NCBI GenBank assembly: GCA_950295325.1
Contig: OX485807.1
Span: forward strand, 29,237,666-29,297,665
Direction of reading: 5' to 3'
DNA: 60,000 nucleotides
From: Polytrichum commune
Lineage: Eukaryota; Streptophyta; Polytrichopsida; Polytrichales; Polytrichaceae
In this document: positions 1 to 10,693 of the stretch, in pieces
Numbering within the stretch: the first letter of the stretch is position 1
Layout: every line of letters begins with the position of its first letter
Program-made: the position numbers and the translations under genes
The notes under the pieces: generated by a model
Told to the model about the DNA's origin: nothing
Database searches by the model: none
The model's input: only the letters and a program-made list of their open reading frames with translations

Positions 1-103
1 TGTAAGGAACAGTGCTCTGTGGCTCTGTCCCCAAGACAGAATGGACTTTGTTAGGAAATAGATGTGGCTTTTGTGCATGTAAGAGGACGGAGCTTGACCT
101 AAC

Positions 104-104
<1 letters not shown>

Positions 105-180
<76 letters not shown>
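105..180. repeat. (CT)n / (TA)n microsatellite
   Basis: A pure CT dinucleotide tract of about 60 bases runs directly into a short TA tract. The open frame across it encodes only Ser-Leu repeats and is not a gene. Confidence 0.95.
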
Positions 181-1043
181 ATCTTGTCCAAATATCACTG
201 CTTGCTCTTTCAACAACTTAATAAGATGAACTTCGGATGCCTCGGAAACCCTAGTAGTGAGTATGTTCTAAGGTATGTATGCCTTATGTGGTCAATCATC
301 TTAAGTGGACACTTACATCATTCATAACATTATTTAGCTGCATGATTGTGTTCCATTCCATATTTAGCATCTTGACATGGGCCTCCACTATCTTACCTTC
401 ATGGGAAGAAACTAACACCGGTACGAATAATGAATAATGCTAGTATGAATAGTAAGAATATTGTGAATAGTTTTGGTATTTTCAATGATAGTGCTGCTAC
501 GAATAGTGTTTTAGGGAATAATATTGGGATGAACAATGATTCTTGTGCGTAGTGCCGGTAGTATAACTCCACCCGGACTTCAAGTTCAACTTGAATGTAT
601 GAACAATAAACGGATATTCTTACTCTATTCGGGGGACTCATGGAATATAATCGGCATATTCCAAGGTCATGTGAACCGACCCACATGGTTGAATAGTGTT
701 ATGTTTGAGTGGCATATGGCAAAGAATGGACACCAAACATGCATGTGTTACGTTGAAGATTGGAGTATGTGCTCAAAATGTATACATTGTTCTATGTTCA
801 ATAGTGGATACGACTGAGAGGGCACATGTGATCATTTAAAAAAGGAAAAAGAAAAAGGGATCTTCACTTTGACCACTTTTAACTTTTTCATCTCAAAACC
901 AATTCTAGAACTTGGAATGGTTGTCCTCGTGGTTACCAATTGCTAACCATATTAAGACTATTGCCAATCCAATCAAACAACCACAATTGGTTTGTGGAGT
1001 TGGGAATGTTAACAATAGCCACACACCTCAATTGCTTGACCAA
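181..1043. other. intergenic, no gene seen
   Basis: No coding signature is visible. From about 430 to 545 the motif GAATAGTG and relatives such as ATGAACAAT recur several times. A reverse-complement relative of this stretch lies near 53735-53790, so it is probably part of a dispersed repeat. Confidence 0.5.
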
Positions 1044-1220
1044 TGTACAATTAGGTTGCCTTCGTGAATAGGTTGCCTCTTTCTTTATCCAATGCAAATT
1101 ACATTGGTTCAAAATCGCATTACCAAAAACTCACAACTTTGTTTATTCATATGTACACCAATCACAACATCAACCAACGTTCAAGCTACACTAATTATAC
1201 CAATTAGTGTGTGATACTAT
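1044..1220 (+). mobile_element. partial MITE, TGTGCAATTAGG family
   Basis: The segment begins with a variant of the inverted-repeat end seen at 3671 and 32071 and shares the downstream block containing ATGCAAATTA and GGTTCAAAATCG. The right end is unclear, so this is a degenerate or truncated copy. It has no coding capacity. Confidence 0.45.
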
Positions 1221-2178
1221 TCAGATTCACGTAATGCCATAACTATATGATGAGAATTCAATATTCTACCAATCGAAGTCATTTATGTTTTATAATGTCT
1301 GAACATAATTAGTGTCATGTTCAAAACTTGGGCAAGTCGAGCAAAACTTTGGTTGGTCAACCTTTGCTTTGTGGTAACCAAGATGTGCGACCATGACACC
1401 GGTTAGCTTGCATATGAGTTACCACAGAGGGCTCCCCATTCCATCTTCACATGTGTCATAATGTAGCTTCCACATGTGATACAAGTGGGCCGTGACAAAC
1501 GTGATCATGACACGTGACAATTTTGAAGGGAAAAACAATTGTTTCGTGTTGGAATAGAGAACCCTCTACGGTAGCTGATTTTGCTACCTCGCATTGTTAG
1601 CTGATTCTCCTAGCGAGGTGGTGCGACCATACTTTTAGTTAGCTAGAACTTTGGTTAGCTAATCCTCACTAACTCGTAAGTTACCTAATGCACTTAACTA
1701 GGTGATGCAACTGAACCCTAAGAAACCTACGAGTAGCCCCTAATATGACTCTATATATTACATATATATGTTCATATGTAGGCTTATTCATCATATCATT
1801 GTTGTTGTTGTTGTTTAATATTGCATGCTCCGAGACCCGATCCGAATGGATGGCCGCATTTGTGTTCTAGGGCGGGGGCGTGAGGGCGCGGAAAAGTCCG
1901 AAGTCTAGAAGAAGAAGTCAAAAGGCAAAGGGTACTTGGGTACAAACAATGTGGCAGAACCTGGGGCATCTGCAGGCCGCACTGATTGAATGGGGCCACA
2001 GGATCGTCGCAAAAAGAGGAAAGGGGCCCCGCGGGGCTAATTGCAAAATATACATATATTGGGGGAGGAAAATAAATAAATAAATAAATAAATAAACATA
2101 TATATATATGTATATATATGTGTGTGTATATTGTGTTCGGTGGTTTGAATGGGACAACGAATGGGGAGAATCGACTGC
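1221..2178. other. intergenic, low-complexity AT tracts
   Basis: No gene is recognised. An AAAT tetranucleotide tract near 2070-2096 is followed by a TATATG/TG-rich tract to about 2130. Open frames on both strands are short and lack domain signatures. Confidence 0.5.
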
Positions 2179-2240
2179 TACACTTAAATATTGTATTTAG
2201 TGTTACCGAGTCTAATTGTCTTGCTTAATTACTTATAATT

Positions 2241-2741
2241 AGGGCCACTTCACACACGGGACTGAGAGCCCATGACCATTACACTCCGAGCACTCTCATT
2301 GGTGGAAAGAACGGAGCTGGTCCAAGTTCACTTCACACTACGCTTGAGGGACCAATGGAGTATGTGAATGCAAGATGGATGTAAAGTCTATGTGGATTCC
2401 TACATGGCATCGAATGGATCATGTTTCATGGTCATTTGGACTATTTTCAAAAACCACCTCTTGGAGGTAGGCCTGACACAAAACCGGGAGACCATGGCAC
2501 TCCGAACGCTCACAACCATTGGTTCATTCTACTTTATCATGCGTGAGGGCCCGCATGAATAGAAATTCGTTGAAATAGCATTTGGTTGAGGGCCCGGTCA
2601 CATATGACTTCACACTAGACTTGAGGGTCCGTGACCACACTACGTGATTCTGGAGGTGTGTTGGGACGGCCTTTGGACACTTTCTTTTGGGCTCTCACAA
2701 TCTCATGGTCACGACCCTTGGCTCATGTGTGAAGTGGCCCT
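2241..2741. mobile_element. 501-bp TIR element starting AGGGCCACTTCACACA
   Basis: The ends are inverted copies of each other: AGGGCCACTTCACACA at the left and TGTGTGAAGTGGCCCT at the right, with further matching to about 40 bp. The flanks read AATT on both sides, so the target duplication is either AATT or an internal TA. A diverged relative lies at about 8291-8757. It is non-autonomous and its ORFs are not convincing. Confidence 0.75.
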
Positions 2742-2760
2742 AATTGTAGACCCGGAGCAG

Positions 2761-2989
2761 CAGTGATCGGGGAGGTTTTGGGCATAATCAGTTGAGATCC
2801 TAGTGTTTACAAGCCCAACCGGTTACATGTTGACATCCTCCAGCTTTCCTTTATTACAGTGAGGTATATTCTTCCATAGATTCCTTTGGAATGATCGGTA
2901 ATTTTCCTGCAGTCTCGAGCTTCCAACCGGTCATTTCTCAAACTCAACCGGTTTATTTGTAACTAACTGCCGGTTCTCCCCGATCATTG
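2761..2989 (+). mobile_element. hAT-like MITE, copy A
   Basis: The termini are CAGTGATCGGGGAG and CTCCCCGATCATTG. The flanking octamers CGGAGCAG (2753-2760) and CCGAGCAG (2990-2997) match at 7 of 8 positions. An 8-bp target duplication with CAGTG-type ends is the hallmark of hAT elements. It shares its length and internal ACCGGTT-rich sequence with copy B at 55897-56126. Confidence 0.8.
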
Positions 2990-3309
2990 CCGAGCAGTGT
3001 CACCAAACACTAAACATAAAACCTAACAATGTTTGCCATTCCTTGTTAAAATATTCGGGGAATATAGATTTACAGTGTTGCAATTACTGCTCACTTACTC
3101 GGTGATTTTTCATCAAATATCGGTCGTCCATGACAATGTTCCATCACATATATTGTTAGGATGCAAATTACACCCAACTTTGTTTCAATAATGGGCATAT
3201 GGAGGAACGGGAAAGGAAGTTGGGGTGACACTGTAAAGCAGTTCATAAATGATAAAATAACAGCATAAAATAAGCATATGACACTAGGTACACTGTTTAC
3301 TGCAGTTAC

Positions 3310-3490
3310 ATATGCACCGGCCGGCTTTGAGAAATAATTGGGTTAAAGTTCAAGATGACAAGGAAATTACCAATCATTTAAGACAAATGAATGCACTATA
3401 CCCGAGAATAATGAAGGAAAATGCGATTGATGTCAACATGTAACCAATTGGACTTGGAAGCACTAGAGGTTTTGACCAATTATGCACAAG
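3310..3490 (-). mobile_element. degenerate hAT-like MITE copy (inverted)
   Basis: In reverse orientation this stretch aligns by eye with the 2761-2989 MITE. Shared blocks are TTTGAGAAATAA, GGAAATTACCAATCAT and TGTCAACATGTAACC. The ends are too diverged to define a target duplication. Confidence 0.55.
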
Positions 3491-3670
3491 AAATCTCCCC
3501 TTTGAATTAATGGGAGGACTTGAAGATCGAGGCCCATGCGGACGGTGTAGATGATGTTCAACTTCAGGCTAGCTAAGGGCCTTATTAGGGTAGTCTATGG
3601 GAGTGTGGACCCAATCCAAGCAAAAGGACATTGCAATTGCTGGGTCGGCCGACATGGTAAAAGGTACTAC

Positions 3671-3898
3671 GTGCAATTAGGTTGTCTTTGCGAATAGGGT
3701 TCCTTTTTACCCATGCAAATTATCTTGGGTCAAAATCGTATTTTGAACACTTATAACTTGGATTTATTCCTTTGTGCAGCAACCACAATAGAAACATATA
3801 TAGTTTTAAATTGTTGCTGTTGTTATTGTTATGGTGGTGGTGATAGTGAAATAGTGTGGAATGTCGATAAATTGGCATAAGACAACTTGAATACACGT
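3671..3898 (+). mobile_element. 228-bp MITE, GTGCAATTAGG family
   Basis: The ends GTGCAATTAGGTTGTC and GACAACTTGAATACAC are imperfect inverted repeats. The interior shares ATGCAAATTA and TTGGGTCAAAAT blocks with the copy at 32071-32285. Confidence 0.6.
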
Positions 3899-5000
3899 AT
3901 AAGTGGAGAAGTTGTCTCGTAAGAACGTCATGGACCTAGGGCTTAGGTTTTTGTGATTTTTGTGGTAGGAGACATGTCTCTTGTATTTATATGGTTGATG
4001 TTATGTGTGTATGTGTGTGTGTGTGTGGGGGGGGGGGGGTAAATGTTACTTTGGATGTCAAACACTTATAGTTTTTTTTTAAAATTCCCTCCTGTTATGT
4101 AGGTCAAAGTATAACTTTATACGTGATTTCCAACATTTTCACTTTCAACTTACATGGATGTCGCTACTCTTTATCTATGGCTTATGCTACAACACAAACA
4201 TGGGTGTAGATGGCACAAGTCTAAAACGAAGAATATGACATGGCATCGCTTAGACTGACTCCCAAGGGACACATTCGTGTGGAAATGACCATGGCTGTCT
4301 CTTTGTGAGCCGGTCACGGGTAGATCACTCCATTGTCAAGTTGAACACCACGTGCAACCAAAAAAAATCTTCTTTTGGTAAGTTGCACCACCAAAATGGG
4401 TCAAAATTTTATCAAAAATTTTCCATGAGTAGATATACACAGTACCTATGACATAGTCAAAAGTGGTAACTAAATTTGATGATTTGTTTTTTTCATAAAA
4501 CATACTGTTTCTAACTAGAATGACACATAATTGAACTAAAAAATTTACTAAAAAAAATAAAGATGACCAAAAATTTCAAAAAAGTATACAAAAGATACTA
4601 TCAATGTTTATGTACATGTAGAAAAAATATCATAAATTTTAAAATTATGTATGGCATGTAATATAGGGGTAGCAAACTTTGTCCGCACGTGGTGTCAACT
4701 TGACAATGAAATGACCTCCCTGTGGAGCCGGTGCAAATGGCACGATATCATTCCGATCATCTTCAAAGACCGTATCAGGTACACCCCGGAGCTCCAAAAA
4801 TTACGATGAATGTGGCTACGGCCTCGATTTGGGAATTTTCGCTAAATGATCTCGTCCCCAATAACTCGTGTGGTTCCACATCCTAGGAGAGGAAGTGGGC
4901 TAGTTGGAAAAAAGAAAGAAAGGGTTAAACCACCTTTGACAATCGGCGCAAACTGGGCAAGAAGTTTCCCAACACGAGGATTGTGCACTCACTCACTCCC
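3899..5000. other. intergenic with GT/G tract
   Basis: No gene is seen. A GT dinucleotide tract ends in a run of about 14 G near 4027-4040. The remainder is AT-rich with no recognisable coding sequence. Confidence 0.5.
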
Positions 5001-5009
5001 TACCATATC

Positions 5010-5180
5010 CCAACTACCTCATGCCCCAATCACACCAGACTTTCTGTCCGGTTCCAATTGCGAAATTGTTGGGGATTATGTTCAGAAGTAAATGTTGGCT
5101 CACCACTTCTCACACTATTACAGCCGGAGATGCCGATGGATGGTGTTAGAGTTGGTTGGTGTGATCAGCCCCTCAGTGGC
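5010..5180. repeat. dispersed repeat, paired with 8760-8920
   Basis: Blocks such as GATTATGTTCAGAA, ACAGCCGGAGATGCC and GTGTGATCAGCCCCTCA recur in the same order at 8760-8920. The two copies share order and spacing but differ at many bases. No coding function is apparent. Confidence 0.6.
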
Positions 5181-5278
5181 CCATGATGAAACCCTACCGA
5201 TGGTGCCAATGAATGGGGAGGATCGAATGACTGCTAGGTGCAGACGAAGCGATCGAGTTCGAGGAATAGCGGGTTCGT

Positions 5279-5558
5279 ATGTATTAGGTAATCGTTTTAT
5301 TGGAAAGGTTATCGGTGCATAACCGATTCTACATTGATGACCAGTTCCAATAAAACGATTACCGGACGTAACCGGTTGGCCGCTTTGTTGAGCCGCGCAG
5401 GTGACCTAAACAGTGGGTCACCTGTCATCTTCTTCAACATATCCGATTTAGATGATCATAACCGGCTGGGATGTCGAGGTTATCGTCTGCAAACCTGTGT
5501 GCTCAGAGCCAATCGTGTAGTGCCACCTCGGCGAAACAAAGCGGCCTACCGGTTACGT
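5279..5558 (+). mobile_element. ACCGGTT foldback/TIR element, copy 1
   Basis: The segment joins two structures. First is a hairpin whose arms are GGTAATCGTTTTATTGG and CCAATAAAACGATTACC. Second is a unit of about 190 bp bounded by inverted ACGTAACCGGTTGGCCGC ends (5366 and 5558). Almost the same sequence occurs at 59217-59470. The open frame through it is conserved only because the two copies are nearly identical. Confidence 0.75.
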
Positions 5559-5710
5559 TCAAGGCTTCAGGAAAACGATCCATCATGGTAGAGGAATCGG
5601 GGGAATATACCCTACTTAAATACAGAAATACCTGAAAGATCACAACATGTAACCGGTTGGACTTGGAAACAAGTAGGACCCATTATGCCCCCAGAAACCT
5701 GGATAGTGCT
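5559..5710 (-). mobile_element. partial hAT-like MITE copy (inverted)
   Basis: The stretch contains GGGGGAATATACC and ACATGTAACCGGTTGG, matching the reverse complement of the 2761 MITE family in the same order. It appears truncated beside the 5279-5558 element. Confidence 0.45.
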
Positions 5711-5950
5711 CCTGATGCTCACAACTCCAAAGCTGTGGAGCAACATGAAAACGAGTCAACATACAACTCGGACCTAAACTTAATAATGAATGAGTCACGT
5801 TGCGATGGTGGGCGGAGGGGAGGTGAGAATCGTTTCTCTGCATCACAAGACTTTGTCTTTGTAGCGTAGCCAACGAGATGGACGATTAGTAGCCAGTGAG
5901 CTTAGCTACTTGAATCGAATGATTTGATTGTATATGACTTGGTGAGCTTA

Positions 5951-6489
5951 TGCCCCCTTCCCACTTGACTTTAGCTAAGACCCAAAGTATTTTCTAAAAA
6001 CCGGGTAAAGCTCCCTTGGTTATAGCAGAGGCATCTGGCGATCCCAATGCACCTACAAGAACTTGCTCCGGAGATTTTCAAGTAGGTTTTAGTTAAGTAG
6101 TTGTCACACATGTTCATGGTTTTATCTACCGAGCAATGACATGTTGGGTAGTTTTTGTCCCATGCATCCCCAAATGCCTTACTACTCACATATCTTACCA
6201 TCGGTTTTTGTTAATAGAGCTCCCTCGTGCCCTCATAGCTAGCTAAGACTAAAAAGCGACCAATCACAAGGGCGGGAGGCTAGGCGACACTTTTAAAGGT
6301 CCTATGTTCTTGCCTTATGTTTAGATACCGATGAGAGGGTCGGTGCTTGAAGCTTAAAACCTCTAGTTTTAAGCCATGCCACGTCATTTGCCAACTGGGC
6401 TCAGCACTAGATAATGTCGATGGTGTGAAGGCCGGGTTGTTAGAACCAACTTTTAGTCTTAACTAGAGCCAGGTGGGAAGAAGGGGGCA
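5951..6489. mobile_element. 539-bp TIR element TGCCCCCTTCCCACC, copy 1
   Basis: The ends are inverted repeats, TGCCCCCTTCCCACTTGAC and CAGGTGGGAAGAAGGGGGCA. A 515-bp relative with the same ends is at 58469-58983. The element is flanked by 45-bp direct repeats at 5902-5946 and 6490-6534. No transposase is encoded, so it is non-autonomous. Confidence 0.8.
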
Positions 6490-6963
6490 TTAGCTACTTG
6501 GATTGAATGATTCGATTGTATATGACTTGGCGTGCACAACAACTTTGGGTGCGGAATTCATCAACTACCCATCGCAAGAGGATGGGGAGTCACCGTGTTG
6601 TGTGAATGGAGTTGCTCTTCATGACCGGAGATTGGACAAATGCCCCGCGTAAAGTTCAAACATTCACACACAAAGTACAAACACATTCAAACGACAAAGG
6701 TATGGCACTCGCAAGCCCCTCTAACTAAGCTTAAGGGCCGTTATTTTCACCACCTTTATAGTAGCTTTCCTTCTACAGCCGAAACGAAACCAACCCCCCC
6801 CCCCTACCTTAATTATGGGGGTGTGAGACCCGCTTTAGTCTAGTGGGACCCAAGTGAATTGAATTCACAACAAAGTTGGAAGGATGATATTCTTACCACG
6901 CTCCCCATGGTAAGTGTTGTGAACCGAAATCCACCTCCCATACTCCAAAACTACATGGGCTAA

Positions 6964-7516
6964 GGGCCAAGTTCCATGTGCCGGTCCCGGTCCCGGTCCG
7001 TTTTTTAAATGGGTGAGAAACGGGTGACATCATCCAAAAAAGGGTGATGTCACCCATTTTATGGAGGGGTACTTATATGTGGGGTGCCGGTTTATTTCGA
7101 TTTCCTACTTTCTAACTGAATTTGCTGAGTGATAAGACATGACACTTTATGAAGGTCACCGGCAATGAAGGTCATCTAGATTCTAAAGACATCATAAAAT
7201 ACACTTTCCCTAGGATTACTCCTCAAAAGAAGGGACTAGAAGAACAAAGTGGCCTTTAGTATCCAAGGGTGTACCCTAGGCGACTGTCCGATCTGGTCAC
7301 CGGAGCTTTCTAACCGGCACATGTCCTTCTTGTGACCGTTAGCACCGCCGGTCCTTTGGCACCCGTTCTTGCACAACACAAAATGTGGGACACCCATCCA
7401 TGGGGGGTACCGGTCCTTGGGTGAGAAGGATGGGCACATGGCACCACCCTCTTTTCACCGGCCCACCCATTTATTTTGAAAAAAACGGACCGGGACCGGC
7501 ACATGGAACTTGGCCC
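6964..7516. mobile_element. 553-bp Harbinger/Tourist-like TIR element
   Basis: The long termini are inverted repeats of each other. They start GGGCCAAGTTCCATGTGCCG and continue with GGTCCCGGTCCG on both sides for about 60 bp. The flanks are TAA (left) and TTA (right), close to the 3-bp TWA target duplication of PIF/Harbinger elements. No transposase frame is seen. Confidence 0.75.
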
Positions 7517-7549
7517 TTATAAGCTGCAAGGGGGTCCCAACGTTTTCAC

Positions 7550-7750
7550 CGTCGTCCGGGGAGAGTTTGGGCAATACCGGTCGAGATTGGACAAGTGTTT
7601 CATAGTCTGGCAAACCGGTTAGTAGATGTTGGTATATTGACGGGGTTTCTTTGTTAAAACTACACTCTCGGTATCATTCTACAAAAACCGACAAATCTGT
7701 TGGGAATCTTAAACATGAGCCAATTACTTCTCAAACTCAACTTGCTCACG
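7550..7750 (+). mobile_element. degenerate hAT-like MITE copy
   Basis: The blocks CGGGGAGAGTTTGGGCAA, AACCGGTTAG, TTTCTTTGTTAAAA and ACTTCTCAAACTCAAC follow the order of the 2761-2989 MITE. It is strongly diverged and no target duplication can be read. Confidence 0.5.
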
Positions 7751-8200
7751 AGAGAGTGAACCTCTCATTCATCCAACAGAAAAGCCATGAAATGCAATGC
7801 AACCCGTAGGTTACAATATGTAGTTGATTCGAGACCAATACTAAACTTTAGAATACCTGAAATTAGTGTAGGCCAAGTTATTTGAGACGAATTGGCTGCA
7901 TATATAGGGAGTCAAGTTTTGATGGTGGATGGATGAGAGGTATGCTTGCGTGCGATGATTTGCACAAAGGGAATTTGTTCGTATATGAGCGAATCTCTCA
8001 TTCCTCCAACATGAAAGCCTTGAAATAACATGCATCTTGGAGGTTACTTTTCAAAAGTTAAATTGATAGCAAAATCAACTTTAAAGACCACGAATTAGCA
8101 CACTAAAGGTAATTTGAGACGAATCGACAACAAACCTATAGGGGGTGAAGGGTTTTATGCTGGATGGACGAGAGGTACGCTCGTGTATGACAATGCCCTC
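7750..8200. repeat. two-copy diverged tandem duplication, about 240 bp
   Basis: Blocks including CTCTCATTC...CCAACA, TTGAGACGAAT and GATGGATGAGAGGTA (or GGATGGACGAGAGGTACG) occur twice in the same order, at 7750-7985 and 7987-8200. No coding potential is apparent. Confidence 0.6.
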
Positions 8201-8290
8201 TCTCCCACAAAATTCTCTCTCCCTCCCTCATATGTAAGTAGTAGTTGGATCTCCCCATTTCATAGGTTTTCACCTTCCAACTAAACTCAC

Positions 8291-8757
8291 GGACACTTCA
8301 CACATGAGACCAAAGGCCCGTGACCATTGCACCCTAAGATCTCTCATTGGTCGAAAAGGTTGAGACCAGCCAAGTCCACTTCACACCAAAAGGTGAAGGC
8401 CTCAAGATCCAAAAAATCAATCGTGGATGATAAGTCTACGTGGATGCCTACATGATAGACCATGTTAAAGCAGTCAATCAACCGGTTGGAGTGAGAAGCT
8501 TGGTAATCCCGGTGCAAAGGCTAAAACAACCGCCTCGACCACGGACCAAGGAGTTTGTTCCCATAGTATCTCGTTCGATAGGTTGGGGCAAACCCACCCG
8601 TACACTGGTTCCTTGGAGGCAAGGGTTCAGGCATCCAACAAGGAACGAGTGTATGGGTTGGTTCGCCCAAGCCTCGTTCGATAGGGCCTTCAAATAAGAG
8701 TCGAGAGCCCTCAAAGTCACATGATCACGGCCCTTGGTTCGTGTGCGAAGTGGCTCT
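8291..8757. mobile_element. diverged relative of the 2241-2741 TIR element
   Basis: The ends ACACTTCACACATGAG and CGTGTGCGAAGTGGCTCT correspond to the inverted ends of the 2241 element. The interior shares TCTACGTGGATGCCTACATG. The two opposing ORFs inside are chance frames. Confidence 0.6.
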
Positions 8758-8759
8758 CT

Positions 8760-8941
8760 CACTCATGCCCTGATCACACCAAACTTTCCATCCAATTCCA
8801 ACCATGATATTGCTGAAAATTATGTTCAGAAATAGATGCAAGTCCACCACTTTTCACACTACTACAGCCGGAGATGCCTACAAATGGTGTTTAAACATGC
8901 CGGTGTGATTAGCCCCTCACTCACTCACTCACTCACTCACA
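8760..8941. repeat. dispersed repeat plus (ACTC)n microsatellite
   Basis: 8760-8920 is the second copy of the 5010-5180 repeat. It ends in a CACT tetranucleotide tract at about 8918-8941. Confidence 0.6.
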
Positions 8942-8987
8942 TGGCCGCCACCATGAGTCCATGGCCGAAGCAAAGAGAGTCCAGACA

Positions 8988-9047
8988 GGAGGTAGGGAGG
9001 TAGGTAGGTAGGTAAGTGGGTAGGTAGGAAGGTAAGTAGGGAGAGTG
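8988..9047. repeat. (GGTA)n minisatellite
   Basis: An imperfect GGTA/GGTAG tandem tract of about 60 bases lies at the edge of a GC-richer segment that precedes the glucanase gene. Confidence 0.85.
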
Positions 9048-10669
9048 GTAGGCCCCACCGGATTGAGTAAATTGGGTTTTACCCAGGGGTAAAAACGATT
9101 CAGCGGAAGCCACGTCGAAGCTCCGCGGGGGGGAGGCTGGGAGCTGGGACGACGACGCCTGCCTCCGTGTGGGTAGCAGCAAGCCAAGCAAAGCAAGCAG
9201 CGAGCAGCTCCGCCTCCTCCCTTTCCCTTTCCCATCTATGGCCGGATCCATCGCAATTGTAGCGCCCCGCGAGATTGCCATGGATCCCCGTCGCTTGCTA
9301 TTTCTGCCCCTCAACATCATCGCCATGTGAGTCGATCCAGGTTGGACCACCACCATGCAACAACAAACAAAAACTTCTTTCCAGCCCCCCCCGCCCATGA
9401 TCCGTTGCGGTAACTTGACTTCACCTACTAGCTTTCATCCGGTAGTAGCTTCCTTCGACCTTTCCAGGAAGATCGTTCAGGAGGCGACAAGACATTCACC
9501 TAACTTACCACTCTTATTACTCAAATCATGTTCATCATACCGTTGTGAGCTTCCCGGGACTATCACTCGCCTCGCCTCGACTCGCCTCTTGAAGCGCGGG
9601 GAGTTTTTTTTTGTGTACCTGGTTTGGCTTGGTTGGGTTTGCTACAGCTGAATCGTGCGTCGGAGGAAGATTAGCCTGAGATTGGAATGCGGTGAAAGTC
9701 GACGAGGATTTGGTGTCCATTTGGTGGGAATGCGATCGTGGAGGTGAGGATGTTGATATTGATATCGTCGTGATGTTATAGCATTGTCCCTTACCTCGCC
9801 CCATGTTCCCGGTTTGTGGTTGAGTGGCTCAGCTTAGATTTTCATGGCTTGCTGGGTTTAAGCTCAGCCATTCTAGGCAGCTCATGGTGGTCGGGTCTCA
9901 GGTTGACTGGTTCGCGACGAACATAATCTTTCAGTTTTGTTGCTGGTAAAATCCTTTGTAACGTGCTTGTAAGATTCGAGCTCTGGCCACTCGATCGTGC
10001 TCCGTGTAGTCGACCACAGAATTCGGTTTGTTAGGGAGACACCAGCAGTGATTTCTGGAGTGGGAGCATTATCTAGTGGCGAAGGATCTTCTTGGGAAGC
10101 ATTCGATGTTTGGACGATTCCGAGAATCTACTACTTTTTCCTCATTGCCATTGTGGCTAGAAATGAAGTCATGTCTTGGTGGGAACGTACTGGTGTCCAT
10201 TTGTGGTCGGCACTGTATTGGTGTCCAGTTGTGGTCGGCACTTGTTTCTTGTCAACTGACTCTTGAGAGACTCGAATTCTTCGTCATTTTAATCTCCCAG
10301 TCGACTCTTGAGAGAAAGCTTACGAATCCGTGCCACGGGTGCTGCAGAATGAATCAAGACCACGCCACGAATTTATTATGAGCATCCTGCGGGCGCGTTG
10401 CAGGGATTGAGTGCGGATTTTATAGGTGGTGGATCATCTTTTTCGATGGAACGGATAGAAGCAGGCAAGAGTCGGTAAAGGTGGAGGGAAAGTGGGCAAG
10501 TCTAAGAATTCTACTAGTTCCTCTACCAGGTGATGCTGACTGATTGTAATCCATGGTCGGTGGTGAATGGGCGGAGAAGAGCTCAGTGGTGTTTGCATAG
10601 TGTTGTTGGGTACCTAGTGGGGCTGGCTATGGTGGCGTGACAGCAGCAAGCACGCGGTGAAGAGAGAAA
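9048..10669 (+). other. GC-richer leader region upstream of the glucanase gene; possible short exon at 9239-9332
   Basis: This stretch is richer in GC and CpG than the flanking repeats. At 9239 an ATG opens a frame whose last 16 codons read MDPRRLLFLPLNIIAM and end at a good donor-like CAT|GTGAGT near 9332. No partner exon was found, so assignment to a gene is speculative. The rest could be promoter or untranslated leader of the gene starting at 10694. Confidence 0.3.
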
Positions 10670-10693
10670 GTGAGTGAGAGAGAGAGAAGCGGA

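Larger units (their letters stand above)
2179..3304. mobile_element. TACACTAAATA-type inverted-repeat element carrying two nested insertions
   Basis: The left end (TACACTTAAATA...TATTTAGTG) and the internal blocks match the intact relative at 31687-32024. Here the sequence is interrupted by a 501-bp element (2241-2741) and a 229-bp hAT-like MITE (2761-2989). With these removed, about 384 bp remain. The right end near 3304 is diverged. The relative at about 31740-31765 supplies an uninterrupted version of both insertion sites. No coding capacity is visible. Confidence 0.6.

Noticed and set aside
12-221. 69-codon ORF at the window start
   Set aside because: Most of it is Ser-Leu dipeptide translated from a CT microsatellite.
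8440-8762. Two opposing ORFs of 85 and 94 codons
   Set aside because: Both lie within a diverged inverted-repeat transposon copy, and the relative at 2241-2741 does not keep the frames.
8937-9398. 153-codon minus-strand ORF
   Set aside because: Its C-terminal part is Tyr-Leu-Pro-Thr repeats from the GGTA minisatellite and the rest lacks any domain.
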